Assembly (NCBI RefSeq): GCF_042643145.1
Contig: NZ_JBHRSA010000024.1
Coordinates: 1-29,110 of the forward strand
Direction: 5' to 3'
Source of the DNA: Virgibacillus_O xinjiangensis
GTDB taxonomy: Bacteria > Bacillota > Bacilli > Bacillales > Amphibacillaceae
Length of the DNA stretch: 29,110 nt
The notes beneath the pieces were generated by a model. That model was not told where the DNA came from. It worked only from the letters and a program-made list of their open reading frames with translations, and searched no databases. Made by a program: the position numbers and the translations under genes. This document shows positions 16,999-24,738 of the stretch, in pieces (position 1 is the stretch's first letter; every line of letters starts with the position of its first letter).

Positions 16999-17742
16999 TT
17001 AAGCATGCAGAGCTGCTTTTCTATTTAATATATCCATTGCATTCTGAACCCTCTCTTCAGATGGAGGTTCGACCCCTTGAAGTTTGTATTCAAGACCTAA
17101 GTTTTCCCATTTATAAACGCCTAGTTGATGATACGGCAGAACTTCGATTTTCTCCACATTGTCCAACGTTCCAATAAAGTCAGCCAGTCCATATAAATAT
17201 TCATCAAAATCACTGACCGTCGGGACAAGGACATGGCGGATCCAGACAGGAACTTGCTTTTCCGATAAATAGGCAGCCAAATCGATGATGTGTTCATTGG
17301 ACATGCCGGTCAATTCCTTATGCTTTTCCGGATGGATATGCTTTAGGTCCAATAGAATCAAGTCTGTCATGGTGAGCAGTTCATCCAAGTTTTTTAAGAA
17401 GCGGGGAGAACGGCTGAAGCATCCGCCGGAAGTATCTATGGTCGTATGAACTCCCAACTTTTTCAGTTCCCGGAACAGTTCAATTAAGAACTCCACCTGT
17501 AACAATGGTTCACCGCCGCTCACTGTTACGCCGCCGTTGGTTGCCTGGAAGAATGGAAGGTAGTCTTTGATGTCATCGACTATTTCCTCCACTGTTTTCT
17601 CCTTTCCCTGATTGATTTTCCAAGTATCAGGGTTGTGGCAGAACTGGCATCTTAATGGACATCCTTGTGTAAAAATGACATAACGCAATCCCGGCCCGTC
17701 AACTGTTCCGCAGGTTTCTACTGAATGGATACGACCTTTCAT
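16999..17742 (-). CDS. pflA: Pyruvate formate-lyase activating enzyme (radical SAM)
   Basis: PflA uses an iron-sulfur cluster and S-adenosylmethionine to create the glycyl radical on PflB under anoxia. The 247-residue protein begins GRIHSVETCGTVDGPGLR and has the radical SAM cluster motif CPLRCQFC (C28, C32, C35), followed by VSGGEPLLQ (SAM-binding GGE) and HVLVPTVSD typical of PflA. AGGAGG lies 9 bases before the ATG. It is 80 bases downstream of pflB, the usual order, and probably co-transcribed with it. Confidence 0.96.
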   Translation of the reverse strand: MKGRIHSVETCGTVDGPGLRYVIFTQGCPLRCQFCHNPDTWKINQGKEKTVEEIVDDIKDYLPFFQATNGGVTVSGGEPLLQVEFLIELFRELKKLGVHTTIDTSGGCFSRSPRFLKNLDELLTMTDLILLDLKHIHPEKHKELTGMSNEHIIDLAAYLSEKQVPVWIRHVLVPTVSDFDEYLYGLADFIGTLDNVEKIEVLPYHQLGVYKWENLGLEYKLQGVEPPSEERVQNAMDILNRKAALHA

Positions 17743-17822
17743 GTTGCTCGTCCTCCTAGCTATTCCTTAGAATTCCTTTGAATGAACTGCCAAGCAAAGG
17801 TTAATTTCGTTTCCAAGTTACC

Positions 17823-20078
17823 TTACAGGCTTCCATGGAAGGTACGGTTGATCACATCGATTTGCTGTTCACGTGTCAACTTGATAAAGTTGACGGCATA
17901 ACCAGAGACACGGATGGTTAGCTGTGGATACTCCTCAGGGTGGTGCATCGCATCAAGCAATGTTTCCCAGTCAAAGACATTAACATTTAGATGATGTCCT
18001 CGTTTCATCACATAACCATCCAGCATTCCAGCGAGGTTGGCATATCTTGTTTCCTCATCTTTTCCTAAAGCTTTTGGAACGATAGAGAATGTATTAGAGA
18101 TGCCATCGAGAGAATATTCATAAGGCATTTTCGCTACGGAGCTGAGAGAAGCTAATGATCCGTTTGTATCTCGCCCATGGAGCGGGTTGGCTCCAGGAGC
18201 AAATGGTTCGCCTGCTTTACGTCCGTCCGGTGTATTGCCTGTTTTCTTGCCGTACACTACATTGGAGGTAATAGTTAAAATAGACTGTGTTGGTGTAGAA
18301 TTACGATATGTTTTATGGGTCCTGATTTTATTCATGAAACGTTTCACTAAATCTGCTGCAATTTGGTCTACACGGTCATCATTATTTCCATATTTTGGGT
18401 AATCACCTTCGATTTCATAATCGACGACAACTCCATTTTCATCACGGATGGTTTTGACATTCGCATATTTGATGGCACTTAATGAGTCTGCCACTACGGA
18501 TAATCCGGCTATGCCGCATGCCATTGTACGAAGGACTTCACGATCATGCAGGGCCATTTCAATCCGCTCATAGCTATATTTGTCATGCATATAGTGAATG
18601 ATATTAAGGGTGTTCACATACAAATCGGCCAACCAGTCAAGCATGATATCATATTTGGCGGATACTTCGTCGTAATCTAGGTAGTCAGATGTAACTGGCG
18701 CATAGGCAGGGCCGACTTGGATTTTCAGTTTCTCATCCACACCGCCATTGATTGCGTAAAGCAGTGCCTTTGCGAGGTTAGCGCGAGCTCCGAAAAATTG
18801 CATTTGTTTACCAATAGCCATGGCGGATACGCAACAGGCTATTCCATAATCATCTCCATATATTTCACGCATCATATCATCGTTTTCATATTGGATCGAG
18901 CTTGTTTCAATGGACATTTTTGCACAATACTTCTTATAATTATCCGGTAAATGGACAGACCATAGGACAGTTAAATTCGGTTCTGGCGCTGGCCCTAAAT
19001 TGTTCAACGTATGCAGGAAACGGTAGGAATTCTTGGTGACAAGCGGACGGCCGTCTTGAGCGATTCCCGCTAACGATTCTGTCACCCAGGTCGGGTCACC
19101 GCTGAATAACTCGTTATATTCAGGGGTTCTGGCGAATTTTACCAGTCGGAGCTTCATAACGAAATGATCGACCAGTTCTTGTGCTGTCTCTTCTGTTAAC
19201 ACACCATTCTTCAGATCCCTTTCTACGTAAATATCAAGGAAAGTTGATACACGCCCTAAGCTCATGGCAGCTCCGTTTTGTTCTTTGATGGCAGCGAGGT
19301 AGCCAAAGTATAACCATTGGAATGCTTCTTGTGCTGTTGCAGCAGGTTTGGAAATATCAAATCCATAGGTATCGCCAAGTTGCTTCAATTCCTGCAAAGC
19401 ACGGATTTGCTCCGCTGTTTCTTCGCGGTCCCGCATGATATCCTCGGACATCGTTCCATTGCCAATCAGATTCAGCTCTTTTTTCTTTTCCGTAATCAGA
19501 TGATCTACCCCGTAAAGAGCAACTCTACGGTAATCACCGATAATTCTTCCACGTCCATATGCATCGGGAAGTCCTGTAACGATGCCTGCTTTACGTGCCA
19601 GTTTCATTTCAGGAGTGTAGGCGTCAAAGACTCCTTGATTATGCGTTTTCCGATAATCGGTGAATACTTTTTCCACGTCTTTGTCGATTTCATAACCATA
19701 GGATTCGGCTGCTGCAACTGCCATCCTAATTCCCCCGAATGGCTGTAACGAACGTTTGAATGGGGCATCTGTCTGGACGCCTACTACTTTTTCCATTTGT
19801 TTATTCAAATATCCCGGCCCATGTGAAGTGATAGTGGAGACTATTTTAGTATCCAGATCGAGGACTCCGCCATTTTCTCTTTCTTGTCTGGTTAAATCCA
19901 TTACCTGATCCCATAGTGCTAATGTATCTGCAGTGGCGCCTGCGAGGAATGACTCATTTCCTTCATATAACGTGAAATTTTTCAAAATAAAATCCCGTAC
20001 ATCCATTTCTTTCTGCCATCTTCCTTGTTTGAACCCATCCCAAGAATTTCTATGTTTTACCTCTTCTGCAGTCTTCAT
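17823..20078 (-). CDS. pflB: Formate C-acetyltransferase (pyruvate formate-lyase)
   Basis: PflB converts pyruvate and CoA to formate and acetyl-CoA without oxygen. The 751-residue protein has the paired catalytic cysteines C415-C416 (GIACCVSAMAIGKQ) and the glycyl-radical loop TIRVSGYAVNF with the radical glycine at 726. The rest matches PflB over its whole length (for example GGIRMAVAAAESYGYE, then PDAYGRGRIIGDYRR). The SD AGGAGG precedes the ATG. The presence of pfl shows a mixed-acid fermentative capacity, which B. subtilis lacks. It is divergent from the PAP2 gene; a candidate promoter with a cre-like site lies upstream. Confidence 0.98.
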   Translation of the reverse strand: MKTAEEVKHRNSWDGFKQGRWQKEMDVRDFILKNFTLYEGNESFLAGATADTLALWDQVMDLTRQERENGGVLDLDTKIVSTITSHGPGYLNKQMEKVVGVQTDAPFKRSLQPFGGIRMAVAAAESYGYEIDKDVEKVFTDYRKTHNQGVFDAYTPEMKLARKAGIVTGLPDAYGRGRIIGDYRRVALYGVDHLITEKKKELNLIGNGTMSEDIMRDREETAEQIRALQELKQLGDTYGFDISKPAATAQEAFQWLYFGYLAAIKEQNGAAMSLGRVSTFLDIYVERDLKNGVLTEETAQELVDHFVMKLRLVKFARTPEYNELFSGDPTWVTESLAGIAQDGRPLVTKNSYRFLHTLNNLGPAPEPNLTVLWSVHLPDNYKKYCAKMSIETSSIQYENDDMMREIYGDDYGIACCVSAMAIGKQMQFFGARANLAKALLYAINGGVDEKLKIQVGPAYAPVTSDYLDYDEVSAKYDIMLDWLADLYVNTLNIIHYMHDKYSYERIEMALHDREVLRTMACGIAGLSVVADSLSAIKYANVKTIRDENGVVVDYEIEGDYPKYGNNDDRVDQIAADLVKRFMNKIRTHKTYRNSTPTQSILTITSNVVYGKKTGNTPDGRKAGEPFAPGANPLHGRDTNGSLASLSSVAKMPYEYSLDGISNTFSIVPKALGKDEETRYANLAGMLDGYVMKRGHHLNVNVFDWETLLDAMHHPEEYPQLTIRVSGYAVNFIKLTREQQIDVINRTFHGSL

Positions 20079-20107
20079 GTTATTACCTCCTAAAAAGGCT
20101 GTATGAT

Positions 20108-20147
20108 TTGCTCATTTATTCACATGATATTGTTCAGTAGTGAGCAA
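20108..20147. promoter_or_regulatory. Spaced inverted repeat in the pflB leader
   Basis: TTGCTCA (20108-20114) and TGAGCAA (20141-20147) form a perfect 7-bp inverted repeat with centres 33 bases apart, about three helical turns. It lies between the candidate pflB promoter and the pflB start. It could be a regulator site or a leader RNA hairpin. A TGTGAATAAATGAGCA on the minus strand overlaps its left arm and contains only one Fnr/Rex-like half site. Confidence 0.35.
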
Positions 20148-20163
20148 GTGATGTCTTAAGTAG

Positions 20164-20201
20164 ATTATATGCTAATTTTCTCTGGTAAGTAAACGTTTAT
20201 A
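20164..20201 (-). promoter_or_regulatory. Candidate pflB promoter overlapped by a cre-like site
   Basis: On the minus strand TATAAT (20164-20169) is 17 bases from TTACTT (20187-20192). The palindromic AGTAAACGTTTATA (20188-20201) overlaps the -35 and agrees with 12 of 14 positions of the CcpA cre consensus TGWAANCGNTNWCA. Catabolite control of pfl by CcpA is known in other Firmicutes; here it is an inference. Confidence 0.5.
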
Positions 20202-20403
20202 TGGAATGTTCTTATATTGTTCACATTTTCACATATTGTTCTGATAGCCTTTCTTTTTGCGTTTGGAGAAAGAAGCTTTCTATTCTCTATATACAGTCTG
20301 TTATAATAAGCATAGCTAAATTAGAGTTTGAGAATTCATGCCATTCAAAAAATGACTGCGAAGAAGACCTTGATAAAAGCAGATGGAAGGGAGGAAAACT
20401 GCG

Positions 20404-21018
20404 ATGGCTCTTTCAGAAATTAATACGGAATGGTTCCGAATGATTAATAATCTAGGGAAAGATTACCCGATATTCAATCCTCTCATGTCCTTTATTTCTG
20501 AGTATATGCTGTATTTATTGATTGCAACGGTAATCATTCTTGGGTTCACTAAAAACTGGAGAAACAAGATGATGGTTTTTTGCGGGACGGTAACGCTCAT
20601 TTTGGCGGAAGTGATCGCGAAACTTGCTGGAAAGATTCATTCCAATAACCAGCCATTTGCCGAGCTGGCCAACGTCAATCAGCTGATTGAAAAAGCGGTG
20701 GACAATTCATTTCCAAGTGAGCACACGATCGTATTCTTTTCATTTTGTGTTTCTTTTTGGTTGTTTAGAAGAAGCTGGACATCTTTATTAGGTGTGGGAG
20801 CATCTGTATTGGTAGGCTTTTCACGGATTTGGGTTGGTGTCCATTATCCAGCCGATGTCGTTATAGGAGCCCTGATCAGTATTATTATTGCGATCATTGT
20901 CTATAAAGTTGTTCCACATCTGAGCATCGCTCATCGATTGATAGGTAGGAATAATAAAGGTGAACAGGTTGCCTTTCACTCCCAGAAACAAGATGTTATA
21001 AAAGCAAACGATCTGTAG
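20404..21018 (+). CDS. PAP2-family membrane phosphatase, BcrC-like undecaprenyl-diphosphatase
   Basis: The 204-residue product has five to six hydrophobic segments and the PAP2 motifs NSFPSEHT (PSxH, residues about 104-111) and SRIWVGVHYPADV (SRxxxxxHxxxD). The context of these motifs resembles BcrC, which recycles undecaprenyl diphosphate for cell wall synthesis and confers bacitracin resistance. The first motif, normally K-x6-RP, reads KIHSNNQP, so the arginine position is glutamine. ATG 20404 is chosen because GGGAGG lies just upstream; an in-frame upstream ATG (20383) is not preceded by an SD. A TATAAT at 20302-20307 may be its -10. A polyprenyl or lipid phosphatase is likely; the exact substrate is uncertain. 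Confidence 0.82.
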   Translation: MALSEINTEWFRMINNLGKDYPIFNPLMSFISEYMLYLLIATVIILGFTKNWRNKMMVFCGTVTLILAEVIAKLAGKIHSNNQPFAELANVNQLIEKAVDNSFPSEHTIVFFSFCVSFWLFRRSWTSLLGVGASVLVGFSRIWVGVHYPADVVIGALISIIIAIIVYKVVPHLSIAHRLIGRNNKGEQVAFHSQKQDVIKANDL

Positions 21019-21030
21019 GGATTGTTTGCT
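21003..21030 (+). terminator. Hairpin overlapping the PAP2 gene stop
   Basis: AGCAAACGATC (21003-21013) pairs with GATTGTTTGCT (21020-21030) with one wobble. No T-run follows, so it may act together with the next hairpin. Confidence 0.45.
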
Positions 21031-21058
21031 GTATCATTTGAAACATGCGAAGGAAAAA

Positions 21059-21107
21059 GGGCTTGTCCTCAAGTCACTAAAAATGACTTTTGGGCAGCCC
21101 CTCTTTC
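21059..21107. terminator. Bidirectional terminator between the PAP2 gene and catR
   Basis: GGGCTTGTCC-TCAAGTCA (from 21059) pairs with TGACTT-TTGGGCAGCCC (to 21100) with small internal loops. CTCTTT follows on the plus strand and CCCTTTTTCC on the minus strand, so it can serve both convergent genes. Confidence 0.75.
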
Positions 21108-21124
21108 GTATGCATTTCCAGTAA

Positions 21125-21454
21125 CTATTCTGTAGCTACATCCGTTTCTCTGACCCAACCTTGGGACCAGCTCTCGATTGTTCTCAAAATCGGCTCCATC
21201 GCATGCCCTTTTTCTGTTAAGGAATATTCGATAACGACTGGTGTCTCGGGTATTACTTCACGTTTCACTATATCTTCACGTTCTAATTCCTTTAAACGCT
21301 CCGATAATACTTTTCCACTTATCCCGATAGTTGATTGAATCTCAGTGAAACGCTGTTTGCCTTGCAATAATTGATAAATAACCAATGCTGTCCATCTTTG
21401 ACTTAGCAGGGAGATGGCTTTTTCAAATTTTGGACAGATTGTCGGCTGTGCCAT
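21125..21454 (-). CDS. catR: HxlR/DUF24 redox-sensing repressor, CatR-like
   Basis: This 109-residue winged-helix protein is of the HxlR (DUF24) family. The sequence CPKFEKAISLLSQRWTAL with a conserved cysteine at residue 7, then VLSERLKELEREDIVKR and PVVIEYSLTEKG, resembles B. subtilis CatR and YodB, where this cysteine senses quinones and catechol. In B. subtilis CatR represses catDE. Here catD and catE orthologues are directly divergent, which supports the name. The SD GGAGAGGTG is 7 bases from the ATG. It probably also controls its own transcription from the shared intergenic region. Confidence 0.85.
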   Translation of the reverse strand: MAQPTICPKFEKAISLLSQRWTALVIYQLLQGKQRFTEIQSTIGISGKVLSERLKELEREDIVKREVIPETPVVIEYSLTEKGHAMEPILRTIESWSQGWVRETDVATE

Positions 21455-21518
21455 GTGTAATCACCTCTCCTATTCAAGTATACCACGAAATGTTAACTGA
21501 TTATAAATAATAAATCAT

Positions 21519-21568
21519 TTACTTGACAGTAATTAATTATAAATATAAACTAGGTTACATAAAGTAAC
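21519..21568 (+). promoter_or_regulatory. catD promoter with two candidate CatR operators
   Basis: TTGACA (21523-21528) and TAAACT (21546-21551) are 17 bases apart and face catD. TTACT-N4-AGTAA (21519-21532) overlaps the -35. A second perfect inverted repeat GTTAC-N5-GTAAC (21554-21568) covers the expected start site. Both are short T/A-rich dyads containing TAC/GTA like known DUF24-family operators and would block RNA polymerase when bound. Confidence 0.65.
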
Positions 21569-21592
21569 TTGATAAGAAAAGGAGAGAAAGAA

Positions 21593-21997
21593 ATGAATAA
21601 ACAAGAAGTAGGGAAGGTTATTTTAAGAGCAGTATTAGGTCTTACATTTTTCATTCATGGTTTATCCAAGTTTCAAGCCGGAGTAGCAAATACAGCAGGA
21701 TATTTCGACAGTCTTGGAATTCCCGGTTTTCTGGCTTATCCGGTTGCTGCCATAGAACTGATTGGAGGCATCGCTTTAATTTTGGGTATCGGTACCAAAA
21801 TCATTGGCGTGTTATTCGCACTTATCATGGCAGGGGCTATTTTTACGGCAAAGTTACCGGCCGGTTTCGTTGGCAATGGGCAAATGGCAGGATATGGACT
21901 TGATTTGGTTCTACTGGCTATGTCCATTTTCCTTGTATTAGCGGATCGGTCGACCTTATCTTTAGATAATAAATTATTCCACTCGAATAATAACTAG
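21593..21997 (+). CDS. catD: DoxX-family membrane protein CatD
   Basis: The 134-residue product has four hydrophobic segments and the DoxX features FFIHGLSKFQAG, AYPVAAIELIGGIALILG and ALIMAGAIFTAKLPAGF. B. subtilis CatD has the same length and is encoded directly before catE; DoxX proteins are thought to act as membrane oxidoreductase partners in thiol or quinone stress. ATG 21593 is chosen because AAAGGAGAG lies just upstream; the earlier in-frame codons overlap the promoter and operator. catE follows after 10 bases. Confidence 0.87.
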   Translation: MNKQEVGKVILRAVLGLTFFIHGLSKFQAGVANTAGYFDSLGIPGFLAYPVAAIELIGGIALILGIGTKIIGVLFALIMAGAIFTAKLPAGFVGNGQMAGYGLDLVLLAMSIFLVLADRSTLSLDNKLFHSNNN

Positions 21998-22007
21998 GAG
22001 GAACAAT

Positions 22008-22859
22008 ATGGGATTCCACAGCAAGCCAACGACGTTTGTCGGTCATGTCAATATAAAGGTAGAGAATTTAGAAAGGTCTTTACAGTATTATCAAGAAGTT
22101 ATCGGCTTTGATATTTTGGAAAAAACTTCATCGACAGCAAAGCTCACAACAGATGGGAAGACCAGCATCTTGTCATTGGAACAACCTGAAGATGTCGTTC
22201 CCAAGCAAGGAAGAACGACTGGCTTATATCATTTCGCTATTCTGTTGCCTGAGAAAAAAGATTTAGCCAATATCGTCGTCCATTTGGTAAACAAGGGCAT
22301 TCGCTTCGGTTCATCCGACCATCTTGTCAGTGAAGCATTGTATTTGCATGACCCGGATGGGAACGAGATTGAAATTTATATCGATCGTGATCCTTCTGAA
22401 TGGACATGGAATGGGGAAGAAGTTGCCATGGCAGTCGATCCGTTGGATTTTGAGAGGTTGTTAAAGAATGTGGAACCAGGCAAGTCTTGGGAAGGAATGC
22501 CAGAAGGTACGTTGATGGGACATATCCATCTGCATGTTTCTGAGCTGGTAGAGACAGAAGATTTCTATGTAAAAGGTCTCGGATTTGATATAGTTAACCG
22601 CTTTGGAAGTCAAGCACTGTTTCTTTCTACAGGAAAGTACCATCATCATATAGGGGTGAACACTTGGAATGGGAAAGGTGCTCCAAAGCCGCCAGAAAAT
22701 AGTGTCGGGATGGAATCTTACACACTCGTTTTGCCTAGTGAAGAGGCGGTCAAAAAAACGGTGGGCAACTTGCGGACAATAGGGGCATCCGTAACAGAAG
22801 AAGACGGAAGACTCCTTACTTATGATCCGTCTGGAAATCGTATTGAATTGGCTGTGTAG
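22008..22859 (+). CDS. catE: Catechol 2,3-dioxygenase CatE (glyoxalase/extradiol fold)
   Basis: CatE is an iron-dependent extradiol dioxygenase that opens the ring of catechol. The 283-residue protein has two glyoxalase-type modules: residues about 9-125 (GHVNIKVENL, GLYHFAILLP, HDPDGNEIEIYID) and about 168-282 (GHIHLHVSEL, KYHHHIGVNTW, DPSGNRIEL). Probable metal ligands in the second module are H172, a histidine of HHH (212-214) and E280. B. subtilis CatE is 285 residues with the same motifs. AGGAGG precedes the ATG. It lies between catD and a reductase gene in one operon. Confidence 0.9.
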   Translation: MGFHSKPTTFVGHVNIKVENLERSLQYYQEVIGFDILEKTSSTAKLTTDGKTSILSLEQPEDVVPKQGRTTGLYHFAILLPEKKDLANIVVHLVNKGIRFGSSDHLVSEALYLHDPDGNEIEIYIDRDPSEWTWNGEEVAMAVDPLDFERLLKNVEPGKSWEGMPEGTLMGHIHLHVSELVETEDFYVKGLGFDIVNRFGSQALFLSTGKYHHHIGVNTWNGKGAPKPPENSVGMESYTLVLPSEEAVKKTVGNLRTIGASVTEEDGRLLTYDPSGNRIELAV

Positions 22860-22903
22860 ATAGAGATGAAGGAACTGCAACATAAAAAGGGGGAAGCGTG
22901 ATC

Positions 22904-23542
22904 ATGAATATTGCGGTCATTGGCGCAAGTGGTAAAGCAGGAAATGTAATTGTGAATGAAGCGGGAAACCGAGATCACCAAGTAACAGCTATCGTAAGAG
23001 ATGCATCGAAACTACAAAACTCGAATCTTCCAGTAATCGAAAAGAATATTTTTAATCTTAAAACAGAAGATCTCCATCAATTTGATGTGGTCGTCAATGC
23101 ATTCGGAGCTCCACTCGGTGAAGAACAGGCACATGTGGATGCAGGACATGTATTGATCGAAGCCCTCAGGGGAACAGATACTAGATTGATTGTAGTGGGA
23201 GGCGCAGGGAGCCTTTATGTTGATGAAAACAAAACGGTTCGGTTAATTGATACACCTGAATTTCCGGATTTCGTAAAACCGACAGGAAAGGGCCAAGGGC
23301 GCAATTTAGAAGAATTGTTACAAACAACTGACTTAGCATGGACATTTATCAGCCCTTCCGCCGTATTTGATGCGGAAGGAAAAAGAACAGGTTCCTATCA
23401 AGTAGGGAAGGATGTCCTTCTTGTAAATTCGCAAGGTGAGAGCTACATCAGTTATGCTGACTATGCTATTGCAGTAGTGGATGAAGCAGAAAAAGCGGAA
23501 CATGTTAATCAAAGATTTACTGTAGTTGGCGAAAAGGAGTAA
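22904..23542 (+). CDS. NAD(P)-binding reductase of the NmrA/YwnB-like atypical SDR type
   Basis: The 212-residue protein has a Rossmann start (IAVIGASGKAGNVIVNEA), VTAIVRD, VVVNAFGAP and LIVVGGAGSLYV, typical of the NAD(P)H-binding PF13460 family. The classic YxxxK dyad is not evident, as usual for this group. It begins 44 bases after catE and ends at the terminator at 23590, so it is probably the third gene of the CatR regulon here. Some relatives (QorB, YtfG) reduce quinones; such a role fits the neighbours but is inferred. ATG 22904 is preferred to GTG 22898 on SD spacing (run of G ending at 22893). Confidence 0.8.
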   Translation: MNIAVIGASGKAGNVIVNEAGNRDHQVTAIVRDASKLQNSNLPVIEKNIFNLKTEDLHQFDVVVNAFGAPLGEEQAHVDAGHVLIEALRGTDTRLIVVGGAGSLYVDENKTVRLIDTPEFPDFVKPTGKGQGRNLEELLQTTDLAWTFISPSAVFDAEGKRTGSYQVGKDVLLVNSQGESYISYADYAIAVVDEAEKAEHVNQRFTVVGEKE

Positions 23543-23589
23543 TAGCAACGCTTGGTTCCTTCAGGTACATGGAAGGCCAGCTTTAGGTT

Positions 23590-23620
23590 CCCGGATTTCT
23601 ATCACAGAAATCCGGGTTTA
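23590..23620 (+). terminator. Rho-independent terminator of the cat operon
   Basis: CCCGGATTTCT (23590-23600) pairs exactly with AGAAATCCGGG (23606-23616) around a 5-base loop, followed by TTTATT. Confidence 0.9.
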
Positions 23621-23765
23621 TTAATGCTATCAAAACGCCCCGTCCAAGGATTCTCTTGAATATTGGAAGAATATGCAAGAGAATATAGTTGTAAAAGGGA
23701 ATAGGGCAGACGGTTACATGTATTTGTTTTTAAGAGAAGAGAATAGTGATGGAGGGGGAAAAGAG

Positions 23766-24143
23766 TTGTCTTTACAAGCAGGCGATGTGTTTACATTTGA
23801 ACGGACTTTCACCATGGAAGATGTGGAATTGTTTACGAAGGTTTCAGGTGATGAAGGCTCGCACCATGTTATTCCCGATGAACAGGGGAGACTTGTCATC
23901 CAGGGGCTGCTTACTGCTACATTACCGACAAAAATCGGCGGGGACCATAATGTGCTGGCACGTTCGGTGAATTTCAGGTTTTTGCGACCAGTTTATACAG
24001 GAGATACCATTACATGTGAAGTGGCGATCGAGAAGCTGGAGAAACAGAATGATAATAGAAAGTATTTATTGGCATCATTTCAATGCATCAATCAGAGAGA
24101 GAAAAAAGTGCTGAAAGGAAGCTTTGATGGAGTGATCGTATAA
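23766..24143 (+). CDS. MaoC-like hotdog-fold hydratase
   Basis: The 125-residue product starts SLQAGDVFTFERTFT and carries VSGDEGSHHV, in which the aspartate and the second histidine match the D-x4-H spacing of (R)-specific enoyl-CoA hydratases. VIQGLLTATLPTKI and VNFRFLRPVYTGDTITCEV are typical of the MaoC/hotdog fold. An open frame extends upstream to 23673, but GGAGGGGG (23751-23758) points to TTG 23766, and only from there does the sequence look like the family. The natural substrate (an acyl-CoA or other thioester) cannot be read from the sequence. It is convergent with the HNH-AP2 gene. Confidence 0.8.
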   Translation: MSLQAGDVFTFERTFTMEDVELFTKVSGDEGSHHVIPDEQGRLVIQGLLTATLPTKIGGDHNVLARSVNFRFLRPVYTGDTITCEVAIEKLEKQNDNRKYLLASFQCINQREKKVLKGSFDGVIV

Positions 24144-24162
24144 TGATTATGCCGAGTCGACA

Positions 24163-24207
24163 AGCCTGAAAAGCCACCCTGCAGGATGGCTTTTAACAGG
24201 CTATTTC
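24163..24207. terminator. Bidirectional terminator shared by the MaoC and HNH-AP2 genes
   Basis: Outer arms AGCCTG (24163-24168) and CAGGCT (24197-24202) enclose AAAAGCCA (24169-24176) and TGGCTTTT (24187-24194) with the self-complementary CCTGCAGG between. The last codons and stop of the minus-strand gene lie inside it. Confidence 0.85.
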
Positions 24208-24738
24208 TTTTTTCTTCAGGACATCCATCCGGAATTCGAAGGCTTCTTTCTTCGCCTCCGTCAATCCATTGCATTTACTGGCTGTAAAGCATTTGAACTT
24301 TTTCTTGGCGGTTTCAGGTTCCTTGTACTCCACTTTATATCCTGTCACCCGCCCGTTCCGCTTGATTTCGAATACGCCGCAGATCTTCCCGTCATCTTTC
24401 AAGGAATGGCGCAGCCGGTAATCGGATTTTTCCGTGACATATAGGTTTTCCCTCAAGAAATTATGGTTGTCCCGGTCAAAATGTTCCACTTTCTTTTCTG
24501 GATGATGGATGTCCAACAGCCACCTTCCGAGTGGAACAGAGGCTCTGTTTACTGTCGTGTAAGGAACAATCTTTTCATTGCCTTTTTTGCCGACAGCCAT
24601 CAATCCCCAATGTTTCGAGGAGATGCTTTCATAGTCGTCTTTCTCGATTTTCAATGTTGCTTCATGCTTCAAACCGGAAATATACAGTAGTACATGATCT
24701 GGTGCCATCTCATATTGGTTCAAATATTTCTTTGCCAT
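24193..24738 (-). CDS. Stand-alone HNH endonuclease-like protein with AP2-type DNA-binding domain
   Basis: The 181-residue protein reads like the HNH-AP2 proteins of phages and homing elements. It has an N-terminal region with DYESISSKHWGLM, then PLGRWLLDIHHPEKKVEHFD with a candidate metal histidine (H86), and FLRENLYV giving the asparagine (N98) of an HNH core. A C-terminal segment (about 116-172) has GVFEIKRNGRVTGYKVEY, a cysteine-containing strand and the helix TEAKKEAFEFRMDVL, matching an AP2-like three-strand plus helix unit. ATG 24738 is chosen because AGGAGG is 9 bases upstream; the frame continues a further 20 codons without an SD. There is no intron or phage gene nearby. Whether it cuts DNA is unknown. 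Confidence 0.65.
   Translation of the reverse strand: MAKKYLNQYEMAPDHVLLYISGLKHEATLKIEKDDYESISSKHWGLMAVGKKGNEKIVPYTTVNRASVPLGRWLLDIHHPEKKVEHFDRDNHNFLRENLYVTEKSDYRLRHSLKDDGKICGVFEIKRNGRVTGYKVEYKEPETAKKKFKCFTASKCNGLTEAKKEAFEFRMDVLKKKEIAC

Noticed and set aside
16960..17177. 71-residue plus-strand open frame after the dispersed element
   Set aside because: It begins inside the palindromic element and continues antisense to pflA without an SD or protein-like sequence.
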